Source: an uncultured Dehalococcoidia bacterium
GTDB lineage: Bacteria > Chloroflexota > Dehalococcoidia > Lucifugimonadales > UBA3495
DNA: 64,000 nucleotides
NCBI GenBank assembly: GCA_958296385.1
Contig: OY282494.1
Span: 2,748,981-2,812,980, forward strand
Direction: 5' to 3'
A program made the position numbers and the translations under genes. Positions 1 through 7,705 of the stretch are shown here, piece after piece; position 1 is the stretch's first letter; every line of letters starts with the position of its first letter. A model generated the notes under the pieces. That model was not told where the DNA came from and ran no database searches. It saw nothing but the letters and a program-made list of their open reading frames with translations.

Positions 1-190
1 GGTTTGCGAGCCTGCGCCGCGTGGGACCCGGCCGTCAGCGCCATTCCCTGGGACATTGGCCCTTGCGCCTTGCCGAGGGGAGGGATTCCACCCCGCTATG
101 GCGGGTTGCGGGTATAGGGCACCGCCAGCTCCCCGTGTAGCACGACCACCCCTCAATGTTAGACCCCAGCCGGGATGGTGTCAATAAACA

Positions 191-221
191 ATCGGGCCCC
201 GTTACGGAAACGGGGCCCGAT
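191..221 (-). terminator. Hairpin terminator of the MBL lipoprotein gene
   Basis: A perfect 12-bp inverted repeat (arms 191-202 and 210-221, 7-nt loop) lies 28 bp past the stop of the minus-strand lipoprotein gene. In the direction of that gene the stem is followed by a T-rich stretch (TTGTTTATTG). This fits an intrinsic terminator. Bases 1-190 hold no gene I can support. Confidence 0.7.
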
Positions 222-248
222 TTGCTTGCCATTCTTGGAGGCCGCGAT

Positions 249-1319
249 TTAGTCTCCGTGATAAATGGACAGCAGCATCCGCTCCACGTGGGACGGGAAG
301 GATGTGTCGTAGTTCACCCAGTCCTGGTACTGCTCCAGCTCCAGCGTTTGCGGCAGGGTGTCGTACAGTGGATACGCGCCATAGGCCCCGCCGGCCTGCG
401 TGATGGCCTCGGCCACGGCGGCGCTGACGGCATCGTACAGGTCGTTGTAGTAATCCACGTTCTCGTACAGGTCAATGGGGTCGGTTCCCTGAGAATGGGC
501 GTTGATGGCGTGCTTGAGGTCCCACTCGCTGATGGTGTTGAGGATGTAGCGGGTGCCGACAAAGTTTTTGTCGTGAACCCAGTTTTTATGCGTGAGCGCC
601 CGCGGCTCGTACATATCGGAAGTGACGACAATCTGCTCCTCCGGCATATAGACGACCGTGGTAGCTTCGCCGTCGCCGGGGCCCATGTAGTGCAGCTCGA
701 CGACCTTATCGCCAACCATAATCGCTTGGTACGTGTCAAAGGTTTCGTCCACTTCGGGAACGTCGCCCACCTCAGCCACCATAAAGAGGTCAAAAGCCTG
801 CTGGCAGTTCTGCTGGCAAACGATGGTGGCATCCGGGAAAACGCCGGTGCCGCCAACGTGGTCGTAATGCTCGTGAGTCAACGCGATGATGCTGACCGGA
901 GTATCCGTGATTTTGGCAATCTCCGCCTTGAGGGACTGCGCCCGGGGGAAGTTGTACACGTCGGTAGTCAGCACGGCGTCATCGGAAATAACCACCAGGC
1001 TGCTGCCGAAAAACCCGAAGTAGTGATACACGCCGTCGGCAAGTTCAGTCATCGTCGCCGGCGGCATCTGGGCAGCCGGCTGCTCCTCGGCCGTCGGTTC
1101 GGGCATCGGCGTGTCGGTAGCCGCCGGCGGAACGGGCGTAGCCGTCGGCGGGGGTTCCGTCGGCAAGGCCGTAGCCTGCGGAGCCACCGCCACCGCCACC
1201 GCAGCCGCCGCCGGGGCCGCCGCCGGTTCCGGCTGTGGCTGCGACGTGCAGCCCGCCACCGCCAGCGCAATCAAGACGGCGCAACACCCGGCCGCCGCCA
1301 ACTTAAACTTTCCGTTCAT
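249..1319 (-). CDS. MBL-fold metallohydrolase, lipoprotein
   Basis: A predicted surface lipoprotein with a metallo-beta-lactamase fold, 356 aa. The N-terminus is a lipoprotein signal with the lipobox VAGC (Cys24). A low-complexity Ala/Pro/Thr linker (about residues 25-90) follows, then the hydrolase domain. The metal motif HEHYDH is at 149-154, an Asp ligand candidate lies in VVTSD (235), and a His candidate in the AINAHSQG region. The usual third motif GPGH reads GPGD (Asp216), so metal binding or chemistry may differ from typical members. The substrate is unknown. It is a single gene with its own terminator, and the speD promoter region starts on the other side. The fold is certain and the reaction is not. 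Confidence 0.85.
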   Translation of the reverse strand: MNGKFKLAAAGCCAVLIALAVAGCTSQPQPEPAAAPAAAAVAVAVAPQATALPTEPPPTATPVPPAATDTPMPEPTAEEQPAAQMPPATMTELADGVYHYFGFFGSSLVVISDDAVLTTDVYNFPRAQSLKAEIAKITDTPVSIIALTHEHYDHVGGTGVFPDATIVCQQNCQQAFDLFMVAEVGDVPEVDETFDTYQAIMVGDKVVELHYMGPGDGEATTVVYMPEEQIVVTSDMYEPRALTHKNWVHDKNFVGTRYILNTISEWDLKHAINAHSQGTDPIDLYENVDYYNDLYDAVSAAVAEAITQAGGAYGAYPLYDTLPQTLELEQYQDWVNYDTSFPSHVERMLLSIYHGD

Positions 1320-1452
1320 CCTATCCTCTCCTCAAAGCAACCTAACCACGCAGCAGCAAAGCACCGCCAACAGCAAAACATCATAACACACCACAGCAGC
1401 GCGATGGCGGGCCGTTCTGTCACTCCCTTTGTCATTCTGAGCGCCTCCCGGC

Positions 1453-1481
1453 TTGAATAGCCGGGGGGGATTCGGTAGAAT
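1453..1481 (+). promoter_or_regulatory. Sigma-70-type promoter of speD
   Basis: TTGAAT (1453-1458) and TAGAAT (1476-1481) are separated by 17 bp, the ideal sigma-70 spacing. They lie upstream of speD, giving a leader of roughly 80 nt. The -35 box overlaps a 7-bp hairpin (1447-1465, loop TGAAT), which could act as an operator or as the end of the preceding unit. Confidence 0.55.
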
Positions 1482-1567
1482 TGGCAGTTACGATGCTGGT
1501 TGGCGCGGTTCGTTTTGCAGCGGTGCGGCGCTTACCGGGTTGCTTATCCTATCTGGAGGAAAGGTGA

Positions 1568-1957
1568 TTGGATGTACTAGGCACTCATTTGCTGCTGGAG
1601 CTGCGGGATTGCGACCCGCAGCTGCTTGACGATTTGGCGTATATCCGGCGGGAGCTGCTGCGCGCCGCCGACACGGTTGACGCTCAGGTGGTGGGCGAAT
1701 CCTTCCACCAGTTCACCCCCCAGGGGGTTACCGGCATCCTGTCCATCGCCGAGTCGCACATCTCCATCCACACGTGGCCGGAGCACGCGTATGCGGCGGC
1801 GGACATCTTTACCTGCGGCAACCAGACCATGCCGGAGCGCGCCGCCGCTTACATCGTGGCCGCGCTGCGCTGTCAGAACCCGGAAATCACGCAGATTCAG
1901 CGCGGCTTGAACGGCGCTTTCGTCGCCGACCCGCAAGCGGCGCAGCTCGTCCGCTAG
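1568..1957 (+). CDS. speD: S-adenosylmethionine decarboxylase proenzyme
   Basis: Decarboxylates S-adenosylmethionine to supply the aminopropyl donor for polyamine synthesis. The 129-aa length matches the short bacterial/archaeal class that self-cleaves to form a pyruvoyl cofactor. The cleavage motif ESHISIHTWPEH is at residues 62-73, with Ser63 as the expected pyruvoyl precursor; the conserved Cys lies in FTCGN near 83. The TTG start is chosen because GGAGG (1556-1560) sits 7 nt upstream and no in-frame ATG precedes the conserved N-terminus. The next gene, an aminopropyltransferase, uses its product, so the two probably form an operon. Confidence 0.95.
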   Translation: MDVLGTHLLLELRDCDPQLLDDLAYIRRELLRAADTVDAQVVGESFHQFTPQGVTGILSIAESHISIHTWPEHAYAAADIFTCGNQTMPERAAAYIVAALRCQNPEITQIQRGLNGAFVADPQAAQLVR

Positions 1958-2008
1958 ACGGCTTTCCCGGAGTCGGGAATACCCGAATCTTATCGGTTTG
2001 GTGTTGTT

Positions 2009-2938
2009 TTGGCCAGTTACCCAATGGATGAAATCACCGGCAAGTGGGTTATTGAAACCGTAATGCCGGACTTGGCGATAATGCTCAAGGTTGACGACGT
2101 GCTCTATTCGGGGCATACCGGGTTCCAGCGGGTAGAGGTTGTCCATTCCCAGGTGTACGGGCGCAGCCTGCTGCTGGACGGCAAGACCCAGTCCACCGAG
2201 CGGGACGAGCATATCTACCACGAAACGCTGGTGCATCCGGCGCTGCTGATGCACCCCAACCCGCAGCGCGTCTTTATCGGCGGCGGCGGCGAGGGCGGCA
2301 CCCTGCGCGAGGCCCTGGCCCACCGCAGCGTGGAAAAAGTGACGATGGTCGATTTGGACCGGCAAGTGGTGAACCTGTGCCGGGAGCATCTGCCGCAGCA
2401 CCATCAGGGCGCCTTTGACGACCCGCGCACCGAGCTGATTATCGGCGACGCCCGTCAATATCTCGCCGACACCGACCAGCAGTACGACGTGATGATAATG
2501 GACCTGGTTGACCCCCTGGAGGGCGGCCCGGCATATTTGCTGTACACTGCGGAGTATTACAGCATCGCCCGGGCCCGACTGAAACCGGGCGGCATACTGG
2601 TGACGCAATCCGGCCCGGCGGGATACCTGAGCCTGCACGAGTGCTTTACCACCATCTACAACACGCTGGACAGCGCCTTTGCCCACGCCGCTCCGTACCA
2701 GGCCCACGTGCCATCGTTCATCACACTGTGGGGCTTTACGATAGCATCCGACGCGCCGCTGCCCAAGCTAACGCCGGCCGCCGTAGATGCCGCCATCGCC
2801 AGCAAAATAACCAAACCCCTGCGCCACTACGACGGCGAAACCCACGCCGCAATGTTCACCCTCCCCCGCCACATCCGAGAGGGCATAGCCAACGAAACCC
2901 GCATCAACCGCGACGATGCGCCGGTGTTTATGGTTTAG
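2009..2938 (+). CDS. speE: Polyamine aminopropyltransferase (spermidine/thermospermine synthase family)
   Basis: Transfers an aminopropyl group from decarboxylated SAM to a polyamine acceptor. About 309 aa from a TTG start, or 304 aa from the ATG at 2024; neither has a clear ribosome site. The SAM-binding glycine motif GGGGEGGTLRE is near residues 90-100, the acidic VDLD follows, and the active-site block reads DLVDPLEGGPAYLLYT. Classical spermidine synthases carry DSSDPxGPA here, whereas thermospermine synthases of the ACL5 type carry DLADPxEGGP, so the acceptor may be spermidine. It lies 51 bp downstream of speD, as expected for an operon. The family is certain; the product specificity is inferred from this one motif. 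Confidence 0.9.
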   Translation: MASYPMDEITGKWVIETVMPDLAIMLKVDDVLYSGHTGFQRVEVVHSQVYGRSLLLDGKTQSTERDEHIYHETLVHPALLMHPNPQRVFIGGGGEGGTLREALAHRSVEKVTMVDLDRQVVNLCREHLPQHHQGAFDDPRTELIIGDARQYLADTDQQYDVMIMDLVDPLEGGPAYLLYTAEYYSIARARLKPGGILVTQSGPAGYLSLHECFTTIYNTLDSAFAHAAPYQAHVPSFITLWGFTIASDAPLPKLTPAAVDAAIASKITKPLRHYDGETHAAMFTLPRHIREGIANETRINRDDAPVFMV

Positions 2939-3336
2939 GCCGGGCCGTCCGGGCCGGGTGGCGGCGCGTATCCGGGAACCCATTGTGTCTGGCTGACTAT
3001 ACTTTTCAGCCGGCCTTTCGTCTTGCGTCCGGTAATGTCGCAGTGACCGGGGCCGCCACTTTCGGGAGATCGGATAATCCCCAGACCGTTCTCCCTCAGC
3101 ACACCTACGCTTACAGTGCACTGGTAAGGCTGGTCGCCCTCTTTAGCTACGTCGTCGGGCGTGGTTTCCGACCACAGGGACACCGAAACTAGCCCATTTC
3201 GTCCGTCCTGCAAGAACGCTTGGGTTGTGGGACGGCGGCGGCCCAAGTTGTCATCGCACACCTGCTCACGACGCTCTACCCGTCTGATGACCGTTTCATC
3301 GTTGCCGATGGTAAGGTCATCCTGAGGGTCGTTCAC
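2935..3336 (-). CDS. Uncharacterised protein, second gene of a two-gene module
   Basis: A 133-aa protein of unknown function with a GTG start that overlaps the stop of the preceding minus-strand gene by 4 bp, so the two are translationally coupled. The central segment contains RRPTTQAF, LVSVSLWSE, GVLRENGLG and PGHCDITG. From memory this pattern (RRP.sQAF, short beta strands, VgVLRe.G, PGH..i.G) occurs in the partner of a widespread uncharacterised gene pair. There is no signal peptide and no membrane segment. Its 3' end overlaps the 3' end of speE by 4 bp on the opposite strand. A toxin-antitoxin-like role is possible but unproven. Confidence 0.65.
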   Translation of the reverse strand: MNDPQDDLTIGNDETVIRRVERREQVCDDNLGRRRPTTQAFLQDGRNGLVSVSLWSETTPDDVAKEGDQPYQCTVSVGVLRENGLGIIRSPESGGPGHCDITGRKTKGRLKSIVSQTQWVPGYAPPPGPDGPA

Positions 3337-3848
3337 TGGGCACCACCCTGCTGATGCGGGGAAAGACGAGACGCCAGACCCATCAGTTTCTTCTGGTTGC
3401 CATCCACAGGTTCCTCATATTCCTCGGTGGAGCTGTGGAAGTAGTATTCGCCGGGTTCAGTAGGGTCAACCTCAATCTCCAAGTCCACGCCGTTTTTGTG
3501 CCATTCGGCCTGGACGCCGCCGCGCCAAGTTGGAACTATGGATGGCGGCGGGGCGGCGTCATCCAGGATAGACGTCAGCAGGCGGAACAGGTTGGCAGCG
3601 GCGACGGGGTCAGTACGCTTGGCGTCGTCGTTCCAGTTGTCGTCGTCCCACGGCAAATCCAGCATCCGCAGGATAGTGGGCTCCAACCAGTTCGGCAGCG
3701 GATGAACGGGCGTCATCATGGGGCGACTCTCCCACGTCGGGCTCGGGTCAGCCAAGTGCATTGCCGAGGTAGTGCGCCCCCAAAAGTTGATTAGCCCCGC
3801 GGGAACATTTTCAGCGCCAATGCTGTTCGAGGCGGTAAGCATAGCCAT
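3333..3848 (-). CDS. Uncharacterised protein, first gene of a two-gene module
   Basis: A 171-aa soluble protein starting at the ATG at 3848, chosen because GAAAAGGAG lies about 9 nt upstream; an in-frame TTG at 3881 lacks such a site. The most recognisable part is residues ~115-150, with TWRGGVQAEWHKNG followed by LEIEVDP and an acidic aromatic stretch. I recall the motif WRGG(V)Q.EWH.nG.dLEie from many small bacterial proteins encoded beside a partner like the next gene, with no assigned activity. AT-rich sequence upstream (3881-3912) contrasts with the surrounding GC-rich DNA and probably holds the promoter. Confidence 0.65.
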   Translation of the reverse strand: MAMLTASNSIGAENVPAGLINFWGRTTSAMHLADPSPTWESRPMMTPVHPLPNWLEPTILRMLDLPWDDDNWNDDAKRTDPVAAANLFRLLTSILDDAAPPPSIVPTWRGGVQAEWHKNGVDLEIEVDPTEPGEYYFHSSTEEYEEPVDGNQKKLMGLASRLSPHQQGGAQ

Positions 3849-3997
3849 CGCTAGCGGCTCCTTTTCAATTGGGTATTGCAATCAATTTTCATTGATAATT
3901 TTTTTGTTGGACGATTTTACCACCGGACGAAATCCTTTGGCAACATAGGGAAGGACCCTCTATTAGAATCCTCTGTATGGACCCTGATAAAGGGCCC

Positions 3998-4519
3998 CTA
4001 TAGTGTAACACCATCATCCACCCTGCCACCCTGCGCCGCCGCCAGTTCGGGAAAGTCGGCCAGCGGCCTAACCTCTCCGGCGTGCTCCCATCGCTCCACC
4101 AGCGCGCGTATGGCGTCGGGAACGCGGCGGGTGTGGCCGGTGTCGGCGTGGTAGCCGACGTAGATTGCCTCGATGGTGGTCATCGGCGCATCGTCGGGGC
4201 CGCCTGCTTCGGGAAAGATGCCCGCTTCCAGCGTCAGGCTGGTGTTGCCGATGCGGGGGATGCGGGCGCGCAAGTCCAGCATCTGGTCAACCCGCACCGG
4301 CGCTTTGTACTCAATGGTAGCCTTCACCACCGCGCTGTCAAAGTAGCCGGCGGCGGCGATGCGATAGATGCTGAACCCCAGGTTGCGAAAGTACTCGGCC
4401 TGCGCCACTTCCAGCCAGCCCAGGTAGCTGCCGTTGAACGCAATGCCCTGCGCGTCGCATTCCTGCCACCGCACGCGGACGGGAAAACCGAACCGGAAAT
4501 CGCTACGCTGCATCGTCAT
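3998..4519 (-). CDS. Acyl-CoA thioesterase, 4-hydroxybenzoyl-CoA thioesterase/YbgC type
   Basis: A 173-aa hotdog-fold thioesterase that would hydrolyse an acyl-CoA in the cytoplasm. The family signature is near the N-terminus: [20 protein letters not shown], with the catalytic-type Asp in ECDAQG followed by the N-x-x-Y/W helix. The rest follows the single-hotdog pattern ([11 protein letters not shown], the usual beta strands) with an extended C-terminus. Its start lies 17 bp inside the end of trmD on the same strand, so the two are co-transcribed. The substrate cannot be told from sequence. Confidence 0.85.
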   Translation of the reverse strand: MTMQRSDFRFGFPVRVRWQECDAQGIAFNGSYLGWLEVAQAEYFRNLGFSIYRIAAAGYFDSAVVKATIEYKAPVRVDQMLDLRARIPRIGNTSLTLEAGIFPEAGGPDDAPMTTIEAIYVGYHADTGHTRRVPDAIRALVERWEHAGEVRPLADFPELAAAQGGRVDDGVTL

Positions 4520-5264
4520 CGTCGTTCCCGCCCAGGCCGGCCAGATACGCGCGGTCGGCGTTGGTCAGGCGCGCGGCGTCCAGCAAGTCGGGGCGCTGGC
4601 GCCGGGTGCGTTCCAGCGACTGCCGCCGCCGCCAGCGTTCAATCTCGGCGTGATTGCCGGAGCGCAAAATCTCCGGCGCCGCCATCCCGCGAAACTCGGC
4701 GGGCCGGGTGTACAGCGGATGTTGCAGCAGCCCGGACGTAATGCTGTCCTCCTGCACGTTCTCCGCCGAACCAACCACGCCCGGCACAAAACGGGATACG
4801 GCGTCAATGATAACCAGAGCCGCCAGCTCGCCGCCGGTAAGGACGTAATCGCCGATGGAAACCTCGTGAGTAACCAGCCCGGCGCGGATGCGCTCGTCCA
4901 CGCCGGCATAGTGGCCGCAGATGATGATAAGGCCGGGCGCAGCGGCGAACTCGTCAACAATGGACTGGTCAAGCAAGCGGCCCTGCGGCGAAGTAAGAAC
5001 AACCGGCGTTGCCCCCCGCTCAGCATCGGGAACAGCCGCCAGCGCATCATCCACAGCCGCAAACACCGGCTCCGGCTTCAGCACCATACCGGGGCCGCCG
5101 CCAAACTGGTAATCGTCGGCCGTGCCGTGCCGGTCAGTAGTAAAGCGGCGAATGTCGGTGGCGGTGATCGACAGCAAGCCGTTCTGAATAGCGCGCCCGA
5201 TGATGCTGTACCCGGCAAGCGCGCGCAAAGCCTCGGGGAACAGAGTCAGTACCTGAAAGCGCAT
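4503..5264 (-). CDS. trmD: tRNA (guanine-37-N1)-methyltransferase
   Basis: Methylates N1 of G37 in tRNAs to prevent frameshifting. The 253-aa length is typical. Diagnostic parts are the N-terminal [24 protein letters not shown] near 75-87, the knotted SAM site ([12 protein letters not shown], then [19 protein letters not shown]) and the C-terminal [12 protein letters not shown] with the basic helix after [11 protein letters not shown]. In many bacteria trmD sits with rpsP, rimM and rplS; here it is followed only by a thioesterase that overlaps it by 17 bp. Confidence 0.97.
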   Translation of the reverse strand: MRFQVLTLFPEALRALAGYSIIGRAIQNGLLSITATDIRRFTTDRHGTADDYQFGGGPGMVLKPEPVFAAVDDALAAVPDAERGATPVVLTSPQGRLLDQSIVDEFAAAPGLIIICGHYAGVDERIRAGLVTHEVSIGDYVLTGGELAALVIIDAVSRFVPGVVGSAENVQEDSITSGLLQHPLYTRPAEFRGMAAPEILRSGNHAEIERWRRRQSLERTRRQRPDLLDAARLTNADRAYLAGLGGNDDDDAA

Positions 5265-5297
5265 TGGGCCGGTTTTTTGCAGGTGGAGACGCCGCCG

Positions 5298-5627
5298 CTA
5301 TTGCGGAGCAACCCCCGTCGGAGTGTGATCGTGGTTGGCGATGACGTCCTGAAAGGCGTCAATCCTGGTTTCCATCCGTAGCAGCGACTGCTGCATTTCG
5401 ACAAGTCGGGCATTGCTGGCTTCAATTTTCTCCGTCAGCCGACGTTCCATAGCAGCTAAATTTTTCCGCAGGCCGATAACGTCGCTCCTGACTCCGATGA
5501 CATCGCCTCTGACATCGGTGATTTCGCTGATAACCCAGCTAATGCCAACGCCTCCCAGCGTCAACATAGCAACGATGACCAGAATGGCGCCGCTGTTTTG
5601 ACGCAGGCAATGTAGCATGGCGTTCAT
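5298..5627 (-). CDS. Membrane-anchored coiled-coil protein
   Basis: A 109-aa protein with one hydrophobic segment (about residues 13-33, GAILVIVAMLTLGGVGISWV) followed by a heptad-like, charged stretch to about residue 95 (VIGLRKNLAAMERRL, ARLVEMQQSLLRMETRI) that should form a coiled coil. The ATG at 5627 is chosen because it follows the stop of the upstream membrane protein by 2 bp; a longer frame upstream would overlap that gene. No function is recognised. It is probably co-expressed with the four-helix membrane protein before it. Confidence 0.7.
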   Translation of the reverse strand: MNAMLHCLRQNSGAILVIVAMLTLGGVGISWVISEITDVRGDVIGVRSDVIGLRKNLAAMERRLTEKIEASNARLVEMQQSLLRMETRIDAFQDVIANHDHTPTGVAPQ

Positions 5628-5629
5628 TT

Positions 5630-6043
5630 TTACTCGCCCCGCTGTCTCCGCAGCAGCATCGTGCCGGTGGCTATGGCCAGTGGTACGTAGAGGGCGTAGG
5701 CAATCCCCCATACTACGTCCAGGGAGATGTCCGAGGCGGCGTTGCCGGTCAAATCGCCGAACCAGCTGCGGAAGAACAGCAGCGTTACGAACAGGAACCC
5801 GTAGAACAGTATCCGGTTTGTCCAGATTTGCGCCGTCGTTCCGGCGGTTTTGCGCTGGCCCAGGTAGGCGAAAATCAGCCCCAGCAGGATGCCGGCGGCC
5901 GATACCGGGTCCAGTACCAGCCACACCGGACTGTAGCCCAGCGTCGCGATGTCCCAGGCCAGCGGCTCAATCACCGAGTACAGTATTGCCGCCGCCGCCG
6001 CCAGTATGAGGTAGATTCCAACGATGCGATTGACGACGTTCAT
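5630..6043 (-). CDS. Small integral membrane protein, four predicted helices
   Basis: A 137-aa protein with about four hydrophobic helices (residues ~7-28, 41-62, 73-95 and 108-130) and a basic C-terminus (LLRRQRGE). No conserved motif is recognised. It is followed after 2 bp by the membrane-anchored coiled-coil gene, so the pair probably forms one transcript. A role in transport or membrane-stress sensing would be speculation. Confidence 0.75.
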   Translation of the reverse strand: MNVVNRIVGIYLILAAAAAILYSVIEPLAWDIATLGYSPVWLVLDPVSAAGILLGLIFAYLGQRKTAGTTAQIWTNRILFYGFLFVTLLFFRSWFGDLTGNAASDISLDVVWGIAYALYVPLAIATGTMLLRRQRGE

Positions 6044-6098
6044 CAGATAGCTGCTCCCGGCATACTGGCCACGGCGGACGACAAGGCAAACGGCGCGG

Positions 6099-7352
6099 CT
6101 ACGCCGGCATCAGCTCCATAACCGGCAATCGGTTTTGGTACGCCTCGCCGCCTTTCATAATCAGCAGCAGCTTGCTGCGGTCGCGCAGGATGGAGATGTT
6201 GCGCAGCGGGTCGCCGTCCACCACCAGCACGTCGGCCAGCTTGCCGGCGGCCAGCGTCCCCACGTCGTCGCCCAGGCCGCAGCACTCGGCGGCGTGGCCG
6301 GTGGCCGCCTGGATGGCCAGCATATTGCTCATCCCCTTCTCCACCATCAGCTCCAATTCGCGGGCGTTGTCGCCGTGGACAAACCCCCCGGCGTCGGTGC
6401 CGGCCACGATGCGGACGCCCTCCTTGATGGCCAGTTCCACGCTTTTGATGTGAATGTCCATCAAAGCCTCTGCCCGCACCTTGATGTGGGGCGCGCTGAC
6501 GGTGCTGTGGAAGTCGTACACCTCAAAGGTAGGCGTAAAGAAAGTTCCCTGATCGGCCATCATTTTGAGCCAGTCCGGGTTGGCGGCCAAATAGCAGCCG
6601 TGCTCGACGGAACCGGCGCCGGCCTTAATGGAGATGGGCAGTCCGGTGCCGCCGACGGCGTGGCAGAGGGTGCCCCGGCCCAGAGCGGCGGCCTCGTCCA
6701 CCAGCGCTTTGGCCTCGTCCAGCGCGTAAGCCTGGTCCAGCGGGCCGTTGCCGGGGCGGCCGGAGGCCCCGCCGGTGGTGGCAAACTTAATCTGGTCGGC
6801 GCCGCAGCGCACCAGCTCCCGCACCTTCGCCCGCACGCCATCCACCCCGTCGGCCACGCCGTGCGGCGAAAGCGGGTCGTGTCCCAGCAGCAGCTTGCGG
6901 TGCCCGCTGGGGCTAACCTTGTCCTCAATGCCGCCGGTGGGCGACATTATATTAATGGAGATAACCAGACGCGGCCCCTTGATAAGCCCCTGCTCCACGG
7001 CCATCTTGAACCCGGCGTCCAGCCCGCCGGCATCGCGCACGGTGGTATAGCCGGCGGCCAGCGTATCCTCAATGACCTGCGCCGTCTTGAGATTGCCCAG
7101 CGACAGCGGCTCGTCCATCCCCCAACGCCCGGTCAGCCCATAGCCGCCGGACGCCAGATGGTCGTGCACGTCAATCAGGCCGGGCATGACGGTATGACCC
7201 GCAGCATCCAGCACCTCCGCGCCCTCCGGCACGCTAACCGCCGCCCGTGGCCCCACCTCCAGAATACGGTCGCCGTCAATCAGCACCGTCGCGTTTTCCA
7301 GCGGCGGCCCGCCGGACCCGTCAATCAAATTACCGCCAACAATAGCCAGCAT
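6099..7352 (-). CDS. Amidohydrolase family metal-dependent hydrolase (imidazolonepropionase/prolidase-like)
   Basis: A 417-aa cytoplasmic amidohydrolase. It opens with the small beta-sandwich (AIVGGNLIDGSGGPP), then the metal motif HDH in MPGLIDVHDHL (residues ~60-70), a TIM barrel with further ligands (CHAVGGTG, VEHGCYLA) and the terminal Asp in RIVAGTDAGG, and it closes with the beta-sandwich strand ADVLVVDGDPLRNI. Members cleave cyclic amides or peptidic bonds; the substrate is unknown. The start has GAGGTG about 5 nt upstream. It is separate from the neighbouring methyltransferase, with a repeat element between them. Confidence 0.88.
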   Translation of the reverse strand: MLAIVGGNLIDGSGGPPLENATVLIDGDRILEVGPRAAVSVPEGAEVLDAAGHTVMPGLIDVHDHLASGGYGLTGRWGMDEPLSLGNLKTAQVIEDTLAAGYTTVRDAGGLDAGFKMAVEQGLIKGPRLVISINIMSPTGGIEDKVSPSGHRKLLLGHDPLSPHGVADGVDGVRAKVRELVRCGADQIKFATTGGASGRPGNGPLDQAYALDEAKALVDEAAALGRGTLCHAVGGTGLPISIKAGAGSVEHGCYLAANPDWLKMMADQGTFFTPTFEVYDFHSTVSAPHIKVRAEALMDIHIKSVELAIKEGVRIVAGTDAGGFVHGDNARELELMVEKGMSNMLAIQAATGHAAECCGLGDDVGTLAAGKLADVLVVDGDPLRNISILRDRSKLLLIMKGGEAYQNRLPVMELMPA

Positions 7353-7521
7353 AGCGCACCTCGCAAAGGGTTGAACCAGTCAAAACAAAACGCCGCCCGC
7401 AGCACAAAGCCGCCGCAAAACCGAACCCCGGAATCAGCCCCGATGCTAATAAGGCCGCCGGCGCTTGTCAAGGATGGGGAATGGCGGGGTAGCGTTGCGT
7501 TTTAGGTGGTTGGGTTTCCCC

Positions 7522-7627
7522 AATGTCATTCTGAGCGCAGCGAAGAATCTCGACAGCGTAGCAACGGCGTTGCCCCCAAAGTGTGCCCTACGTCATCGAG
7601 ATTCTTCGCTGCGCTCAGAATGACATT
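7522..7627. repeat. 106-bp interspersed inverted repeat, copy 1
   Basis: Two 32-bp arms (7522-7553 and 7596-7627) are perfect reverse complements; the left arm begins AATGTCATTCTGAGCGCAGC. The ~42-bp centre reads through AGCAACGGCGTTG. This full copy is one of at least six in the window (others near 13.97, 28.77, 52.09, 53.22 and 60.76 kb). The 353-bp gap between the amidohydrolase and the methyltransferase holds nothing else. The frame across it gives the peptide CHSERSEESR, a well-known spurious product of this repeat class. Confidence 0.9.
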
Positions 7628-7705
7628 AGGAATGGCCGGCGGTAGGCTGATTGCGCAGTTGTCAAATACCGGGCGGTGGCGCCGTGAGCAGCGCGCGCGG
7701 CCGGC

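Noticed and set aside
1-190. Possible end of a gene entering from the left
   Set aside because: Frames open to the edge on the plus strand (e.g. to 117) are low-complexity and lack motifs. The minus-strand peptide RHSGVESLP looks like another repeat-derived product.
156-1460. 434-codon open frame on the plus strand
   Set aside because: It lies antisense to the metallo-beta-lactamase-fold lipoprotein, whose signal peptide and metal motif are clear. The antisense translation has no recognisable domain.
3881-3912. AT-rich hairpin ATCAAT...ATTGAT followed by a T run as a plus-strand terminator
   Set aside because: No plus-strand gene ends nearby. It is more simply part of the promoter region of the minus-strand gene starting at 3848.
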